A DNA stretch of 11,517 nucleotides, taken from NCBI GenBank assembly GCA_902494295.1, contig CABUSL010000061.1:1-11517 (forward strand), given 5' to 3'. Position numbers and translations under genes: made by a program. Shown here piece by piece: positions 1 to 7,197 of the stretch. Below the pieces are notes generated by a model. It was not told where the DNA came from and did not search any database. It saw nothing but the letters and a program-made list of their open reading frames with translations. Numbering within the stretch: position 1 is the first letter of the stretch; each line of letters begins with the position of its first letter. Source of the DNA: an uncultured Collinsella sp. Lineage in GTDB: Bacteria > Actinomycetota > Coriobacteriia > Coriobacteriales > Coriobacteriaceae.

Positions 1-852
1 ATCGACTCGGATAAGCGCAAGTTTCGGCGCGATCGTGACAAACTGCTCGAGCGTGGCATCTTAATCAAGGAGGTTCGCCCCGCCGGTGCGCAGGAGACCG
101 AGGAAAGCTCGTGGACAATCGACCGCGAGCACACGTTTGCTGCAGGCGGCCTCATCACCGCAGACGACGCCGACATCCTACTCAACGCCATCGACCAGAC
201 GCTAGCGGCCGGCTCTTCCACCTTTGCCGCGCCGCTTGCCGATATTCGCTCCAAAATTGCCTACCTCACCGGCATGTCGGCGGTGGACGAAGTACCGATC
301 CGCCGCTCTCCCACCGTCGATGCGGTATGGAGCGCCTTTGCCGAGCGATGCGCGCTGCGATTTTTATATCAGAACGGACGCGGCGAGCAGAAAGAACGTA
401 CCGTCTGTGTCTACGGCATGTTCGAACGCGAGGGCGTGGCGTACTTCTGCGGCCTCGACAATGTCACCGACGACATCAGGACATTCCGCTGCGACCGTAT
501 CGTTCGCGCTTGGCGTCCTTCGAAGGCCTACGCCATCCCTGCGGACTTCAATCTCAACGACTATCTGTTCTTTGAATTCGATTTCGCCGACCGACCGCCC
601 GTTGCAGCCACGTTCTCGTTCGCCCCTCAGACGCAGATCGATATGATCAACGGCCTCACGCGCGGGCGAGGTGAGCTCGCACACACCGATGCGGGATGGA
701 TCTGGACCGTTGACGTGCGCGACCTTGAAGCCGCCGCCTCATTTTGCATGGCCCACGCCATGGACGGCATGAGGCCCATGGCCCCCAAATCGCTCAAGCA
801 GGCGTGGAACCACCTCATTGAAAGGACGGTGCACGAGCATGCCCGTGCGTAA
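1..852 (+). CDS. WYL-domain transcriptional regulator, first of a tandem pair (5' partial)
   Basis: The reading frame is open from the first base of the window, so the start and most of the N-terminal winged helix lie upstream; 283 residues are visible. The first ~25 residues (KRKFRRDRDKLLERGI) look like the recognition-helix end of a DeoR/HTH_11-type winged helix. Residues ~109-180 match the shape of a WYL domain: a strand ending LRFLYQN, then the signature with WYL replaced by AYF (VAYFCGLD), then the arginine-rich FRCDRIVRAW. Such proteins bind DNA and sense a ligand, often single-stranded nucleic acid. The stop codon lies inside the next gene (14-bp overlap), so the two are co-translated and probably work as a heteromeric pair, like PafB/PafC. 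The family is well supported; the PafB-like role is inferred from arrangement only. Confidence 0.8.
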   Translation: MDSDKRKFRRDRDKLLERGILIKEVRPAGAQETEESSWTIDREHTFAAGGLITADDADILLNAIDQTLAAGSSTFAAPLADIRSKIAYLTGMSAVDEVPIRRSPTVDAVWSAFAERCALRFLYQNGRGEQKERTVCVYGMFEREGVAYFCGLDNVTDDIRTFRCDRIVRAWRPSKAYAIPADFNLNDYLFFEFDFADRPPVAATFSFAPQTQIDMINGLTRGRGELAHTDAGWIWTVDVRDLEAAASFCMAHAMDGMRPMAPKSLKQAWNHLIERTVHEHARA

Positions 853-1756
853 ACTCACCAGCGAGCAGAGACTCTCGCGCGCCATCGACATCATGGAGGC
901 CCTCTACGCCGCCGGCGAGAGCGGCATGACACGAACCGAAATTTGCGGCCGCTTTGACATCACGGGAGTATCGCTCGACGAGATTCTCGAGATCGTCTCG
1001 ACGCTCGCGGACCGAGAATCGGGCGCGCGCATCATCTGCGAATGCCGCGGCGAGCGCGTGGCCCTCACTGGTGACGCCGGGCGCGTGCTACCGTTGCGCC
1101 TGAGTGCCGCCGAGGGCGCCGTGCTCAACCATGAACTTGAATCGTTGGGGATCGAGCCGCAGACGGCAGCTCGGATTCGACATGCCCTTCTGCCCGAAGA
1201 GCTCGGCTATAACCAGCGCGTCTTTGACACCGTCAACCACGGGTCGCACTGGCAGCAGCTGAGCTGCGCCATTCAGGACGGTGTTCGTTGCCGCATCTCG
1301 TATCGCTCGATGGACGATGCGCGGCCACGCGAGCGTCTGGTCGACCCCTTGCGCATTACGGCAAACGGCGACCAAACATACCTGATTGCCTGGGACATCG
1401 CGGTCGATGAGCAGCGCACCTATCGCATGGATAAAATCGAGGGACTCACCTTGACGGAAGACTCCGTCGTGCCTCACACACCGGGCGTCGCATCCCTCCA
1501 CGATTCCCTTGCCCGGACGCAGCGTAGCGCAAAGCTCTTGATGCCATTCGATATGGCGGAGCATCTGGACTGGGCCGGCATCACCCTAATCGAGCGCAGC
1601 GGGGCAGACATGGCAACGGTAACCGTGCATTACGGCTCCGAGCGTTGGCTACTGAGCCAGGTAATCGCAGCGGGCGGAGCCATCCGCATCTTGGATGACC
1701 CCGCCCTGTCAAAGCGTCTGTGCGATATGGCAAAAACTCTCGTCTGTCCGCTTTAG
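839..1756 (+). CDS. WYL-domain transcriptional regulator, second of a tandem pair
   Basis: Encodes 305 residues from the ATG at 839. GAAAGGA at 820-826 sits 12 bases upstream, and this start is preferred to an in-frame TTG at 818 that lacks a ribosome site. Residues ~8-75 form a winged-helix region (LSRAIDIMEALYAAGESGMTR onward). Residues ~138-205 are a WYL domain in which the signature reads TYL (TYLIAWD, 180-186), followed by the conserved YRMDKIEGL. The C-terminal ~80 residues resemble the WYL C-terminal extension. The length is typical of PafC-like proteins. It overlaps the preceding WYL gene by 14 bp and overlaps the tail of the convergent helicase gene by 4 bp. In mycobacteria a WYL pair (PafBC) activates DNA-damage genes; a similar role here is inference. 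The other possibility is a metabolic WYL regulator. Confidence 0.85.
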   Translation: MPVRKLTSEQRLSRAIDIMEALYAAGESGMTRTEICGRFDITGVSLDEILEIVSTLADRESGARIICECRGERVALTGDAGRVLPLRLSAAEGAVLNHELESLGIEPQTAARIRHALLPEELGYNQRVFDTVNHGSHWQQLSCAIQDGVRCRISYRSMDDARPRERLVDPLRITANGDQTYLIAWDIAVDEQRTYRMDKIEGLTLTEDSVVPHTPGVASLHDSLARTQRSAKLLMPFDMAEHLDWAGITLIERSGADMATVTVHYGSERWLLSQVIAAGGAIRILDDPALSKRLCDMAKTLVCPL

Positions 1757-4647
1757 CGCCGCCGCTCGTGACGTGCGCGCCACAGTTGCAGATAGTGACC
1801 GATCTGCGCCGATTCGATGCGCTGGTAGGAGCTCGTGGGCAGCGACGTTAAGAACTTCTTTCCGTAGCCCTTCGTCACCAGGCGCGGGTCGGCCAAAATC
1901 AGCACGCCGCAATCGGTCGACGAGCGGATAAGGCGGCCGGCCGCCTGCTTGACCTCGAGCACCGCCTCGGGCAGCGAATAGCGCGCCCAAGCGCGGTCTT
2001 CGCGCAGGTTGCGCTCGCACGAGAGCGGGTCCGTGGGGCTCGAGAACGGCAGCTTGGGAATGATGACGCAGCGCAGCGTCTCGCCGCTGGCGTCGAATCC
2101 CTCCCAGAAGGCCTTAAGCGCAAAAAGCGACGAGGTCGGCTCGTTGATAAACCGGTCGCGCAGGCGACGGGGAGATGAGTTGCGCTGCTGGCAGTTGAGT
2201 TCCAGACCCGCACGGGCCATTTTGGGCTCAACGCGGGCGTACAGGTCTTCCATGTCGCGCCGATTGGTGAACAGCGTGAGCACCGATCCGCCCATGGCAA
2301 GATGGGCGTCGACCAGCACGCGCTCGAGCGCCGTAAGATAGCTCTCGCGATCGCGCGGATCGGGGATATCGCCCGCAACGACTACAGCCATGTTCGAATC
2401 GAAGTCGTAGCTCGAATCCAAGTGCAGCGATGACGACGTTGAAGCACCGATGCGATCAAGGCCGACCGCATGGTTAAAGTGCTCAAAGCTTTTGGACACC
2501 GTCATGGTCGCCGAGGCAAAGATAGCCGTGTGAACCTCGGGCAGCCACTCGGTTGCCAAGGCCTCGCCAATGTCGATGCGCTCTGCGGTCATTGACTCTC
2601 CGCCGGCACGCAACCTGCGATTGACCTGCAGCGAATACACGTAGTGTTCATCGGTGCCGTCGATGATGAGTTTGAGGTTCTCGGCCAGCTCGTGCAGGCG
2701 ACGCGAGATATCACCCAAGTCGACAACAACCTCGGGCTTGTCGGCGGCGACGGCTTGCACCAGCGCGTCGACGCACTTGTCAGCTTGTTCCAATGCATCG
2801 ATGGCAGCGTAGGCCGACTGTAAGAAATCATGCCAGTCGTCAGATTCGCGCAGCTCGGGGCCAATCCATAGATTGGCATTGTCATAACCCCCACGGGCAC
2901 GGCGGCCGAGCTCGCGAACGCCATCGAACACGTCGGCGATTGCCATGCTCGCGCGCGCAACCGTCGACGTCGCCTTGGCAGTAAGGCCCAGATAGAGCGT
3001 AGAGCCCTCAGAGGTTGCCAAATCACGGGAGACCTGGCTTAGCGCACCGGTGCTCGAGCCACCCAGGCGCTCAAACAGAACGCGTGATTCGTCCGCCGAC
3101 ACCACGCGCGCCCACTGACGGCGCGCCTCGCGCTCGATAGAATGAGCCTCGTCGATTACCCAATGACGAATCGGAGGCAAAATCCTGCCCTCGGCCGCAA
3201 CATTGCGGAACAGCAGGGAATGGTTGGTGACCACCACGTCGGCATGCGCCGCACGACGGCGAGCGCCGTGGACCAAGCATTTTTCAGGGAAAAACGGGCA
3301 GAGGCGACGAGCACACTCGCGCGAGGCCGTCGTAAAGTCGGGGCGGTTGACGCTGCGCCACCGAATGCCAAGCGAGTCGAGGTCGCCATCGGCTGATTGG
3401 CAGACGTACGCCATAATGACCGCGACCGCCGTGAGCGTGTCCGCCGGATCGCGCTTGGTGGTAATCCCGACCTGGCCGCGGCTCATGCGCTCAAGCTTGC
3501 GCAGGCACGGATAGTGGTCATAGCCCTTGAGAGCGCAAAATGACAGGCCACCGTCCAGTTGCTCGGCAAGTTTTGGCAGCTCATGGTACATGAGCTGGTC
3601 GGCAAGATTGTTCGATTTGGTCGCAATACCAACCGTGATGTTGTTACGGCGTGCTGCCTCGGCAAAAGGCACCAGATAGGCCATCGATTTGCCGACGCCC
3701 GTGCCCGCCTCAATTACACGATGAGTGCCCGTGACCAGCGCATCGCGGACCTCGAGCGCCATCGCGATCTGCTCATCACGCGGCTCGTAGGTGGGATACA
3801 TGCGATTGACCAGGCCACCTGGCGCATAGTCTGCCTCAATCTCCTCACGACTCGGCATCTTGAGGATCGGCAGTTCGTCGGCGTCCACCCGATCGTCGGC
3901 GCGATCGGCCTTGAGAACGTCAGCACGAGCGGCGCTGAGAGAGAAGATAGAACCAGGGTTCTGCCCCGCCAAGAATGAGAAGATTGGACGATAGGACCAA
4001 GGCACGTCCGGATGCATGTCGGCTAGGCGCGCCATGAGGCCCTGGGGCAAGTCGGTGAGTGCCACGAGCAACACGCGCCATACGCCACACAGGGCGTCGA
4101 CGTCGGCATTGGCACGGTGTGATACCGAGTCACAGCCAAACAGATCGGCCATAAAAGACAGCTTGTGCGAGGCCAGGCGCGGAAGCGCGATGCGCGACAG
4201 CGCCAGCGAATCGATCCAAATATCGCTCACGTTGACGCCGCCTTTGACCGACTCGATAAACGAGCGGTCGAACGTGGCGTTATGTGCGATTACCGGGCAA
4301 CCACCGACAAAATCGGCGAGAGCGGCTACGGCCTCAACGGCCGACGGGGCATCTGCCACATCGGCATTTGTAATGCTCGTGAGCTCGGTAATCTCGGCGG
4401 GAATCAGCTGTTTGGGATGCACGAAGGTATCGAAGCGGTCGACGACCTCGCGGCCCGAAAGACGGGCCGCCGAGATCTCGATCAGCTCATTGTCCTGCAC
4501 CGAAAGACCTGTGGTCTCGGTATCGAGGACAATCACATCTTCCTCGATGAGGCCGAAGGACTGCGTTTTGGCGCGTTCGGCAAGCGTGGCATAGGAGTCG
4601 ATGACAAACTGCGGTGTTCCTGACGAAACCGCGTCCTCGATTAGCAT
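1753..4647 (-). CDS. dinG: DinG-type protein: N-terminal DEDDh 3'-5' exonuclease fused to an XPD-like (SF2) helicase
   Basis: Encodes 964 residues. Residues ~37-195 are a DnaQ-like exonuclease with all five catalytic positions visible: D42 and E44 (LDTETTG), D127 (AHNATFDRSF), and H177 and D182 (SHRANADVDAL). Residues ~290-964 are an XPD/DinG-type helicase: Walker A EAGTGVGKS with K320, DEAH box at 499-502, and motif VI QAAGRLIR at 901-908. Between Walker A and DEAH lie C381, C445, C450 and C457, placed like the four iron-sulphur ligands of E. coli DinG/XPD. The enzyme probably degrades and unwinds damaged or R-loop-containing DNA in the cytoplasm. The ATG at 4645-4647 overlaps the ddl stop (ATGCTAA), so translation is probably coupled, and no strong ribosome site precedes it. 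The tail overlaps the convergent WYL gene by 4 bp. Family assignment is secure; helicase activity is inferred from intact motifs. Confidence 0.93.
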   Translation of the reverse strand: MLIEDAVSSGTPQFVIDSYATLAERAKTQSFGLIEEDVIVLDTETTGLSVQDNELIEISAARLSGREVVDRFDTFVHPKQLIPAEITELTSITNADVADAPSAVEAVAALADFVGGCPVIAHNATFDRSFIESVKGGVNVSDIWIDSLALSRIALPRLASHKLSFMADLFGCDSVSHRANADVDALCGVWRVLLVALTDLPQGLMARLADMHPDVPWSYRPIFSFLAGQNPGSIFSLSAARADVLKADRADDRVDADELPILKMPSREEIEADYAPGGLVNRMYPTYEPRDEQIAMALEVRDALVTGTHRVIEAGTGVGKSMAYLVPFAEAARRNNITVGIATKSNNLADQLMYHELPKLAEQLDGGLSFCALKGYDHYPCLRKLERMSRGQVGITTKRDPADTLTAVAVIMAYVCQSADGDLDSLGIRWRSVNRPDFTTASRECARRLCPFFPEKCLVHGARRRAAHADVVVTNHSLLFRNVAAEGRILPPIRHWVIDEAHSIEREARRQWARVVSADESRVLFERLGGSSTGALSQVSRDLATSEGSTLYLGLTAKATSTVARASMAIADVFDGVRELGRRARGGYDNANLWIGPELRESDDWHDFLQSAYAAIDALEQADKCVDALVQAVAADKPEVVVDLGDISRRLHELAENLKLIIDGTDEHYVYSLQVNRRLRAGGESMTAERIDIGEALATEWLPEVHTAIFASATMTVSKSFEHFNHAVGLDRIGASTSSSLHLDSSYDFDSNMAVVVAGDIPDPRDRESYLTALERVLVDAHLAMGGSVLTLFTNRRDMEDLYARVEPKMARAGLELNCQQRNSSPRRLRDRFINEPTSSLFALKAFWEGFDASGETLRCVIIPKLPFSSPTDPLSCERNLREDRAWARYSLPEAVLEVKQAAGRLIRSSTDCGVLILADPRLVTKGYGKKFLTSLPTSSYQRIESAQIGHYLQLWRARHERRR

Positions 4648-5606
4648 GCAATGCCCGCTCGACGAAGGCCCATACGGATCAGGCTGTCACAGACCTGCGG
4701 GAACGTCACGTCGTCGGTGTGGCAGATCTCATCCGGATACAGCGACGTATCGGTCATGCCGGGAATGGTATTGGTCTCGAGGATAACGGGGCCGTCCTCG
4801 CTCACGATAAAATCGCTGCGCGAGATACCCAGGCAACCGAGGGCCTTGTGAGCAGCACAGGCAAGCTCCTGGGCACGAGCGTAATTCTCGGGTGAAATCT
4901 GCGCCGGAATGCGATGGATGTCCGTAGGGTCGACATACTTCACGTCCAGATCGTAGAACTCGCAGTCCTCGGGCTTACGAATCTCGACAATCGGCAGAGC
5001 GCGCACGTCATCTTCGCCGTATACGCCGACGGTGATCTCGGTACCCTCGATGCACTTCTCGACCAGCACTTTGTCGCCGTACTCAAACGCCTTGGCGATT
5101 GCCGCGGGCAGCTCGGAGGGCTCATGGACCAGGGAAATGCCATAGCTGGAACCGTTGACGGCCGGCTTCACAAAGCAGCGCTCGCCACAGACCTCGACGA
5201 TATGATCGATATCGACTTCATCGCCCACCTCGAGCGCAAGGCCGGGGGCAATGGGAATGCCCGCCTTGGCGTACAGGAGCTTAGAGACCTCCTTGTCGGC
5301 ACCGCAGGCGCTGGCAAGCACGCCCGAGGCCGTGTAGGGGATACCCAGGGTCTCCATGGCACCCTGCATGGCGCCATCCTCGCCGCCGGCACCGTGCATG
5401 GCGATAAACGCCACGTCAAAGCCGCCGGTCGCCATGGTTACCATAAAATCATCAGCGGTCGTGTCGAGCAGCTCCACCGAGGTGTAGCCGGCCTCCTTCA
5501 GTGCCACCACAACGTTCTTTCCCGAATTGAGCGAGATCTCGCGCTCGGCGGAATGACCGCCCGCCAAGACCGCTACGTGCATGTTCTCTAGGCTTTTACC
5601 CGGCAT
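4641..5606 (-). CDS. ddl: D-alanine--D-alanine ligase
   Basis: Encodes 321 residues, normal for Ddl. The cytoplasmic enzyme uses ATP to join two D-alanines for the peptidoglycan stem peptide. Visible signatures are AGGHSAEREIS with E21 (15-25), HGAGGEDGAMQGAMETLGIPYT (71-92), the ASxxxxDK region near 97-105, the GSS loop (S153/S154), R263, and metal ligands D265, E277 and N279 (ILETNTIPGMT). K223-Y224 in the omega loop keeps the tyrosine of D-Ala-D-Ala enzymes, rather than the substitution seen in D-lactate (VanA-type) ligases, so vancomycin-type resistance is not suggested. The start is set by AGAGGAGGAG seven bases upstream of the ATG; a later in-frame ATG (residue 9) has no such site. It is the first gene of an operon with dinG and is divergent from rlmN. 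Confidence 0.96.
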   Translation of the reverse strand: MPGKSLENMHVAVLAGGHSAEREISLNSGKNVVVALKEAGYTSVELLDTTADDFMVTMATGGFDVAFIAMHGAGGEDGAMQGAMETLGIPYTASGVLASACGADKEVSKLLYAKAGIPIAPGLALEVGDEVDIDHIVEVCGERCFVKPAVNGSSYGISLVHEPSELPAAIAKAFEYGDKVLVEKCIEGTEITVGVYGEDDVRALPIVEIRKPEDCEFYDLDVKYVDPTDIHRIPAQISPENYARAQELACAAHKALGCLGISRSDFIVSEDGPVILETNTIPGMTDTSLYPDEICHTDDVTFPQVCDSLIRMGLRRAGIAC

Positions 5607-5622
5607 GGGCAGACTCCTCCTC

Positions 5623-5628
5623 TATAAT
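5623..5628 (+). promoter_or_regulatory. Possible rlmN -10 element
   Basis: A perfect TATAAT lies 63 bases ahead of the rlmN start in the 85-bp divergent gap, directly over the ddl ribosome site on the other strand. I see no convincing -35 at 16-18 bp. An alternative is the extended -10 TGATACCAT at 5638-5646, also without a clear -35. Which of the two is used, if either, cannot be decided by reading. Confidence 0.3.
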
Positions 5629-5646
5629 TTCTGCAGCTGATACCAT

Positions 5647-5676
5647 ATTGTAGCGATACCCTCTACGTTTCCCCAA
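5647..5676 (-). promoter_or_regulatory. Probable ddl-dinG promoter
   Basis: On the minus strand, TTGGGG (5671-5676) and TACAAT (5647-5652) are separated by 18 bp, about 40 bases ahead of the ddl start and upstream of its strong ribosome site. The -10 matches the sigma70-type consensus at five of six positions, but the -35 matches only in its TTG. The call rests on motif and position only. Confidence 0.45.
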
Positions 5677-5691
5677 AATCGAAAGGCTTCC

Positions 5692-6744
5692 ATGAATCCC
5701 AGGACTAAATCTCAGGACATTCGCGACTTGAGCCAAAACGATATTCGCGACCTTGTGGCCGAACTTGGCCAGCCCGCCTTCCGCGCGAAGCAGCTCATCG
5801 AATGGGTCTTCGAGAAGAACGTTTGTTCGTTTGACGATATGACCAACCTTCCCAAGGCTTTCCGCGAGCAGCTTAAAGAGGCTTTTGCCTTTGACACGCC
5901 GACTGAACTAACCAAGCAGGTTTCCAAAGATGGCTCTCGCAAGTATCTGCTCGAGTACCACGACGGCGTTTCCGTCGAGACTGTCGGTATGCCCCGTCGT
6001 AACAAGCTTTCCGTCTGCGTTTCCACCCAGGCTGGCTGTGGCATGGGCTGCGCCTTTTGCGCTACCGGTCTCAACGGCCTCAAGCGCTCTCTGACCGCTC
6101 AAGAGATCGTCGACCAGGTACTTCATGTATCCAACGACTTTGGCGAGCGCGCCACGAGCGTTGTCTTCATGGGCCAGGGCGAGCCGTTTGCCAACTACGA
6201 CGAGGTTCTCAAGGCGCTGCGCATCCTCAACGACCCCGATGGCATCGGTATCGGCGCTCGTCACCTCACTGTCTCTACCAGTGGCGTTATTCCCGGTATT
6301 CGCAAATTTGCCGACATCCCCGAGCAGTTCACGCTTGCCGTTTCCCTGCATTCCGCCATCCAGTCGACGCGCAATAAGCTCATGCCCGGTGTTAAGAAGT
6401 ACACGCTGCTCCGCCTGCACGAGGCGCTTCAGCTCTACACCGAGAAGACTAGCCGCCGCCCGACCTATGAGTATGCCATGATCGAAGGCGTCAACGATAC
6501 GAATCCCGAAATGCAGGCGCTCTGCGACTTCTGCGAGGGAACGCTGTGCCACGTTAACCTCATTCAGCTTAACGACATCGAGGGCAGCCCGCTCAAGCCG
6601 TCGCCGATTCATAAGGTTGAGGATCTTCAGCGTCGTCTTGAGTCCCGTGGCATCGAGACCACGATTCGTAACTCCCGTGGTAACGATATTGACGCCGCTT
6701 GCGGACAGCTGAAGCAGCGCTTCAAAGTTCAGAAGAACGCATAG
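5692..6744 (+). CDS. rlmN: Dual-specificity 23S rRNA (A2503-C2) / tRNA (A37-C2) methyltransferase, radical SAM
   Basis: Encodes 350 residues, typical for RlmN. The enzyme methylates C2 of A2503 in 23S rRNA near the peptide exit tunnel and A37 of some tRNAs, using a methyl-cysteine intermediate. The radical-SAM motif CGMGCAFC gives C116, C120 and C123 as cluster ligands. C109, seven residues earlier, and C337 (DIDAACGQL) correspond to the resolving and methyl-carrying cysteines (C118 and C355 in E. coli). The GEP-like SAM motif appears as MGQGEPFANYDE. No feature points to the resistance paralogue Cfr. GAAAGG at 5681-5686, five bases before the ATG, supports the start. Codons lean towards T-ending synonyms (CGT, GTT, TCC) more than in the neighbouring minus-strand genes. 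The gene is monocistronic, with its own terminator downstream. Confidence 0.96.
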   Translation: MNPRTKSQDIRDLSQNDIRDLVAELGQPAFRAKQLIEWVFEKNVCSFDDMTNLPKAFREQLKEAFAFDTPTELTKQVSKDGSRKYLLEYHDGVSVETVGMPRRNKLSVCVSTQAGCGMGCAFCATGLNGLKRSLTAQEIVDQVLHVSNDFGERATSVVFMGQGEPFANYDEVLKALRILNDPDGIGIGARHLTVSTSGVIPGIRKFADIPEQFTLAVSLHSAIQSTRNKLMPGVKKYTLLRLHEALQLYTEKTSRRPTYEYAMIEGVNDTNPEMQALCDFCEGTLCHVNLIQLNDIEGSPLKPSPIHKVEDLQRRLESRGIETTIRNSRGNDIDAACGQLKQRFKVQKNA

Positions 6745-6762
6745 GGGAGTCGCACCCCAAAA

Positions 6763-6778
6763 CGTTTCATGTGAAACA
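6763..6778. other. Degenerate parS site (two mismatches)
   Basis: CGTTTCATGTGAAACA differs from the parS consensus TGTTTCACGTGAAACA at positions 1 and 8, but keeps both inverted arms GTTTCA/TGAAAC. It lies in the short gap between the rlmN stop and its terminator, about 2.2 kb from the perfect parS cluster. ParB binding, probably weaker, is inferred from similarity. Confidence 0.6.
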
Positions 6779-6781
6779 TCG

Positions 6782-6827
6782 AACGGCCACGGTTGCAGGA
6801 AATGCAACCGTGGCCGTTTCATTTCTT
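6782..6827 (+). terminator. Intrinsic terminator of rlmN
   Basis: A 16-bp perfect GC-rich stem (6782-6797 with 6803-6818) closes a GGAAA loop and runs directly into a T-rich stretch (TTTCATTTCTT). It starts 38 bases after the rlmN stop. This is a strong rho-independent terminator reading on the plus strand. Confidence 0.9.
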
Positions 6828-6871
6828 GACCTTAATTTTGAATCAGCTGCTACTGGTCCCATTTTTACGGC

Positions 6872-6912
6872 CAAAATACGGGGTCCTTGTCTCGTGAATC
6901 AGACAAGGACCC
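6872..6912 (-). terminator. Probable terminator of the parA-parB-small-protein operon
   Basis: A 12-bp perfect stem (6881-6892 with 6901-6912, arms GGGTCCTTGTCT and AGACAAGGACCC) has an 8-base loop. On the minus strand it lies about 30 bases beyond the last gene of the operon and is followed by CGTATTTTGG, a short, interrupted T run. With the rlmN terminator it fills the 198-bp gene-free gap 6745-6942; I see no open reading frame of note there. Confidence 0.65.
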
Positions 6913-6934
6913 ATCAAAATATAGTAAGTAATTG

Positions 6935-6946
6935 TTAGGTACCTAA
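6935..6946. repeat. 12-bp palindrome TTAGGTACCTAA, copy 1
   Basis: This perfect 12-bp palindrome overlaps the stop codon of the small gene downstream of parB. An identical copy, with the same preceding G, lies at 10438-10449 between yidC and jag. A protein-binding site is the likeliest reading; as RNA it could form only a 4-bp stem. Confidence 0.55.
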
Positions 6947-7197
6947 TAGCCTACATTTTCCCATTGGTTGCTTACCCAACCTTGATTAATCTTAGGATTC
7001 TTTGTTACCTGAGCTGTACGCATGGCAACATCTTCTGTCATAACATTCATTTTCTTCTTGGAAGTATCGACGATATCTTGCGCGCCTCGAAGCAGACGAC
7101 CTCGAAGTTCATCGTCTGTCGCGATCTTATATCCAGCAAAGGCACCAGCTGCGACAGTCGTCGCCAATGCAATCGCAGTTAAAATCTTATTCCTCAT
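6943..7197 (-). CDS. Small single-span membrane protein of unknown function in the parAB operon
   Basis: Encodes 84 residues from the ATG at 7195-7197, chosen because AAGGAGG lies five bases upstream; a TTG 18 bases earlier would place that ribosome site inside the gene. After a short basic start (MRNK), residues ~5-23 are hydrophobic and rich in alanine (ILTAIALATTVAAGAFAGY), forming one membrane span or an uncleaved signal. The rest is soluble and charged (DDELRGRLLRGAQDIVDTSKKK), ending in an aromatic tail (GWVSNQWENVGY). The layout resembles YtxH-like small proteins, but I recognise no named family. Its first 11 bases overlap the end of parB, and its ribosome site is inside parB, so it is co-transcribed and probably translationally coupled. 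A link to partitioning or membrane anchoring is inference from position. Confidence 0.8.
   Translation of the reverse strand: MRNKILTAIALATTVAAGAFAGYKIATDDELRGRLLRGAQDIVDTSKKKMNVMTEDVAMRTAQVTKNPKINQGWVSNQWENVGY

Noticed and set aside
4016..4594. Long plus-strand open frames opposite dinG and ddl (for example 4016-4594 and 4914-5591)
   Set aside because: They lie antisense to genes with clear catalytic motifs, have arginine/serine-rich or low-complexity translations and no ribosome sites, and are expected by-products of high-GC coding DNA.
4641..5606. VanA-type D-Ala-D-Lac ligase
   Set aside because: The omega loop retains Lys-Tyr (K223-Y224) as in D-Ala-D-Ala ligases, and no vanH/vanX-like genes are adjacent.
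5908..6822. 304-codon open frame antisense to rlmN
   Set aside because: It covers a gene with complete RlmN motifs and reads through the rlmN terminator hairpin; its translation shows no recognisable domain.
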